Shown one piece after another: positions 62,295 through 64,000 of a stretch of DNA of 64,000 nucleotides. Origin of the DNA: a bacterium SCSIO 12827. GTDB taxonomy: Bacteria; Pseudomonadota; Alphaproteobacteria; Rhodospirillales; Casp-alpha2. Both the position numbers and the translations under genes were made by a program. How positions within the stretch are numbered: the stretch's first letter is position 1; every line of letters begins with the position of its first letter. The DNA lies in the NCBI GenBank assembly GCA_024397995.1, contig CP073746.1:3718001-3782000 (forward strand), in the 5' to 3' direction. The notes under the pieces are model-generated. The model was not told where the DNA came from, made no database searches, and saw only the letters and a program-made list of their open reading frames with translations.

Positions 62295-62311
62295 CTGTAC
62301 CGTAGGTACAG
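62295..62311. promoter_or_regulatory. Palindromic TetR-type operator
   Basis: CTGTACCGTAGGTACAG is a perfect 7-3-7 inverted repeat, 19 bases upstream of the tetR start and 189 before the methyltransferase. Its spacing and sequence are typical of TetR operators. A possible tetR -35 (TTGTCA, 62333-62328 on the minus strand) would put the -10 inside the palindrome, as in autoregulation. A TTGACA (62326-62331) on the plus strand lacks a clear -10. The rest of the 223-base gap shows nothing else. Confidence 0.78.
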
Positions 62312-62499
62312 TTTTTTCGCGATGATTGACAAGGGCTTCTCACGGCTCGTCAGAAACCGCGTTCACCCCGCTGATATTAAAGACAAAAAGAAAACCCCCC
62401 CGGCAGGACCACAGGTCGCCTGTCGCGGGCCGGACCCAGCCGGTATCCATGCCGCCCTTCATTTAATCCGACCGACAATCATTGAAAAGGATACAAACC

Positions 62500-63447
62500 A
62501 TGGCGACATACCGCAGCCGACTGCCGCAGCTGGACGGCAGGCTCTTTCTCACCGACGGCGGTCTGGAAACCTATCTCTGCTTTCAGCGGGGCATCGACCT
62601 GCCGGAATTCGCATCTTTCCCCTTGCTCGACGACGACACCGGTCGGGCCGAGATCACCAGCTACATGACGCCCTTTATCCTCGCCGCTCTGGCCCAGCAG
62701 GCCGGCTTCATCCTGGAAACGCCGACCTGGCGGGCCCATGCGGACTGGGGGGCGAAACTGGGTTATGGACGCACGGACCTGGCCCGCGTCAACGTCGAGG
62801 CCGTGGCCCTGATGGCCGACATCCGCGCCCGTCACGAAACCCCGCAAAACCCCATGGTGATCAGCGGCAACATCGGCCCGCGCGGCGACGGCTATAACCC
62901 GGCGGAACTGCTGACCCCCAATGCGGCCGAGGCCTATCACACGGCCCAGATCGCAACCTTCGCCGAAACCGATGCCGACCTGGTGACAGCCATGACCATC
63001 ACTCATGTGGGTGAGGCGACGGGCATTGTCCGCGCCGCCGAAAAGGCCGCCCTGCCCGTGGTTATTTCCTTCACCACGGAAACCGACGGCCGCCTGCCCG
63101 AAGGGCGGACCCTGGCCGACGCCGTCAAGGCCGTCGACGACGCGACCGGCGGCGCCGTCGCCTATTACATGATCAACTGCGCCCATCCGACCCATTTCCA
63201 GGACGCCCTTGAACCGGGGGCCGATTGGGTCAGGCGCATCCGGGGCATTCGCGCCAATGCCTCCGTCAAAAGCCATGCGGAACTGGACAACTCGGTGGAA
63301 CTGGACGAAGGCAATCCCCAGGAACTGGGCGGCCAGTACCGCGTCCTGCTGGCGGCGTTTCCGCATATCACGGTGCTGGGCGGCTGCTGCGGCACGGACC
63401 ACCGCCATATCGCCTGCATCGGCCACGCCTGCCGCGACGCCGCCTGA
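62500..63447 (+). CDS. Homocysteine S-methyltransferase family protein
   Basis: The 315-residue protein starts LPQLDGRLFLTDGGLETYL and has GNIGPRGDGYNP. Zinc ligands are visible as Cys227 (MINCAHPTHF) and Cys296-Cys297 (LGGCCGTDHRHI). It would methylate homocysteine from a methyl donor such as S-methylmethionine or betaine. I use ATG 62500 with AAAAGG nine bases upstream; the TTG at 62482 lies before that site. It is likely controlled by the divergent TetR protein. Confidence 0.9.
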   Translation: MATYRSRLPQLDGRLFLTDGGLETYLCFQRGIDLPEFASFPLLDDDTGRAEITSYMTPFILAALAQQAGFILETPTWRAHADWGAKLGYGRTDLARVNVEAVALMADIRARHETPQNPMVISGNIGPRGDGYNPAELLTPNAAEAYHTAQIATFAETDADLVTAMTITHVGEATGIVRAAEKAALPVVISFTTETDGRLPEGRTLADAVKAVDDATGGAVAYYMINCAHPTHFQDALEPGADWVRRIRGIRANASVKSHAELDNSVELDEGNPQELGGQYRVLLAAFPHITVLGGCCGTDHRHIACIGHACRDAA

Positions 63448-63467
63448 TCCACGCGAGGGGCAGGATG

Positions 63468-64000
63468 TCAGCTGGCGGAAGCCCCGTCACCGGGCACCCT
63501 GTCCCCGGCAGCGGCCAGCAGTTCGCCGACGACCCCACCCTTGAGGTCGATGCCGACGCCGCATTTGCAGCCTTTGCAGCCGACGCAGGCGTCGAGGCCC
63601 AGGTCGATCGCCGCATCCAGCGCCGCCTGCCGCCCGTCCTCGCTCACGCAGGGGTCGAGGCGCAGGCGCTGCAGCTTCAACAGCGAAAACGGATTGCCCC
63701 AGCGATAGCCCGTCGCCGCGTCGGGCGCGGCCGCATCGGCGGCATCGTCCCCGAAATTTCGGGCATGCATGGGACAGCCGTCCAGGCAGGCATAGCATTC
63801 GATGCAGGCAGTCAGGTCGTGATAGGCCTCGGGTGCTTCGGCGTTGACGTCCGGGTCGCGGTGGTCCGGCGTCGTGCGGCCCTGTAACTGGCGGGCGATG
63901 CCGTCACGACGCACCACCAGATCGGCCAGCACGGGCAGGGTCGCCATGGGCTCGATGCGGTCGCCCGCGCGCACACGGGCGCGGCAGGCGATGCGCGGGC
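63468..64000 (-). CDS. Succinate dehydrogenase/fumarate reductase-type iron-sulfur subunit (5' end outside window)
   Basis: The frame is open to the right edge; the visible part continues upstream through ACRARVRAGDRIEPM, matching the SdhB pattern before the first cluster, so the GTG at 63974 is not the start. Cluster motifs are CIECYACLDGCP, typical of ferredoxin-type 4Fe-4S binding, and ACVGCKGCKCGVGIDL, a variant second site that lacks the usual final CP. The context suggests a fumarate reductase or heterodisulfide-type protein instead of the core succinate dehydrogenase. It ends 20 bases from the methyltransferase stop. Confidence 0.75.
   Translation of the reverse strand, partial: PRIACRARVRAGDRIEPMATLPVLADLVVRRDGIARQLQGRTTPDHRDPDVNAEAPEAYHDLTACIECYACLDGCPMHARNFGDDAADAAAPDAATGYRWGNPFSLLKLQRLRLDPCVSEDGRQAALDAAIDLGLDACVGCKGCKCGVGIDLKGGVVGELLAAAGDRVPGDGASAS

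Noticed and set aside
62312-62499. SAM or SAH riboswitch before the homocysteine methyltransferase
   Set aside because: I looked for the conserved cores and saw none; the TetR operator explains control more simply.
1-64000. CRISPR arrays, insertion sequences, attachment sites or phage genes
   Set aside because: No repeat-spacer pattern, transposase, integrase or phage structural gene was recognised on either strand.

Overview
This window is about 64 kb of GC-rich DNA from what looks like an alphaproteobacterium, probably of the Rhodospirillales type. That placement is an inference from gene content: the very large (1621-residue) NAD-type glutamate dehydrogenase, a redox-active WCGPC CnoX-type thioredoxin, a Trm112/DUF971 pair, a PurH, and a homocysteine methyltransferase. 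No rRNA, insertion sequence, integrase or CRISPR array was seen. The left 50 kb is one large surface-glycan (O-antigen/capsule type) locus, transcribed almost entirely rightward and tightly packed: at least sixteen gene junctions are start/stop overlaps of the form ATGA, GTGA or TTGA. The right 14 kb is housekeeping.

Layout. 1-4.0 kb: two NodU/CmcH-type carbamoyltransferases around an AAC(3)-fold acetyltransferase, probably late sugar modification. 4.1-12.6 kb, behind a recognisable sigma70-type promoter: a radical SAM/SPASM protein, a TIGR04372-like glycosyltransferase, then a nonulosonic acid (pseudaminic/legionaminic type) block (SpsF-like nucleotidyltransferase, a large unknown protein, a PseG-GNAT fusion, PseI) and an FkbM methyltransferase. 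12.6-22.1 kb: a second sugar cassette without a textbook counterpart (two Gfo/Idh/MocA dehydrogenases, a methyltransferase, a HisC-like aminotransferase, a KdsB-like CMP transferase, an SDR, a 3-dehydroquinate-synthase-like cyclase, a SerA-like dehydrogenase, and a surface-carbohydrate protein). 22.1-26.3 kb: a CDP-6-deoxyhexose branch (RfbF, RfbG, cupin epimerase, reductase) and a GT2. 26.3-35.8 kb: methyltransferases, HisH/HisF paralogues, an amidotransferase-glycosyltransferase fusion, and two asparagine-synthase-like amidotransferases. 35.8-43.4 kb: a WbpB-WbpD fusion, WbpE, WbpI, a GT4, a flippase and a Wzy-like polymerase. 43.3-44.3 kb: one glycosyltransferase-like gene on the minus strand. 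44.4-49.9 kb: UDP-HexNAc dehydrogenase, GT4, WecA/WbpL-like initiating transferase and a WbpM-like dehydratase.

How the genes fit together. The dehydrogenase (44.4 kb), the WbpB-WbpD fusion, WbpE and WbpI form the UDP-GlcNAc to UDP-ManNAc3NAcA route described in Pseudomonas aeruginosa. The HisH/HisF/amidotransferase trio would convert an acetamido group to an acetamidino group. WecA/WbpL and WbpM would start the repeat unit on undecaprenyl phosphate, and Wzx and Wzy would flip and polymerise it. No export/ligase genes (Wza, Wzc, WaaL) and no PseB/PseC were found, so those steps must be encoded elsewhere.

The WbpM-like gene ends in an 18-base poly-C tract a few bases before purH, and purH starts on the wbpM stop codon. 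Right of that lie purH, a terminator, a SIS isomerase, the NAD-glutamate dehydrogenase, a membrane glycosyltransferase, tRNA-Gly(GCC), CnoX, a LON-domain protein, Trm112, DUF971, a TetR regulator with a clear palindromic operator divergent from a homocysteine methyltransferase, and the start-truncated end of an SdhB-like iron-sulfur protein.
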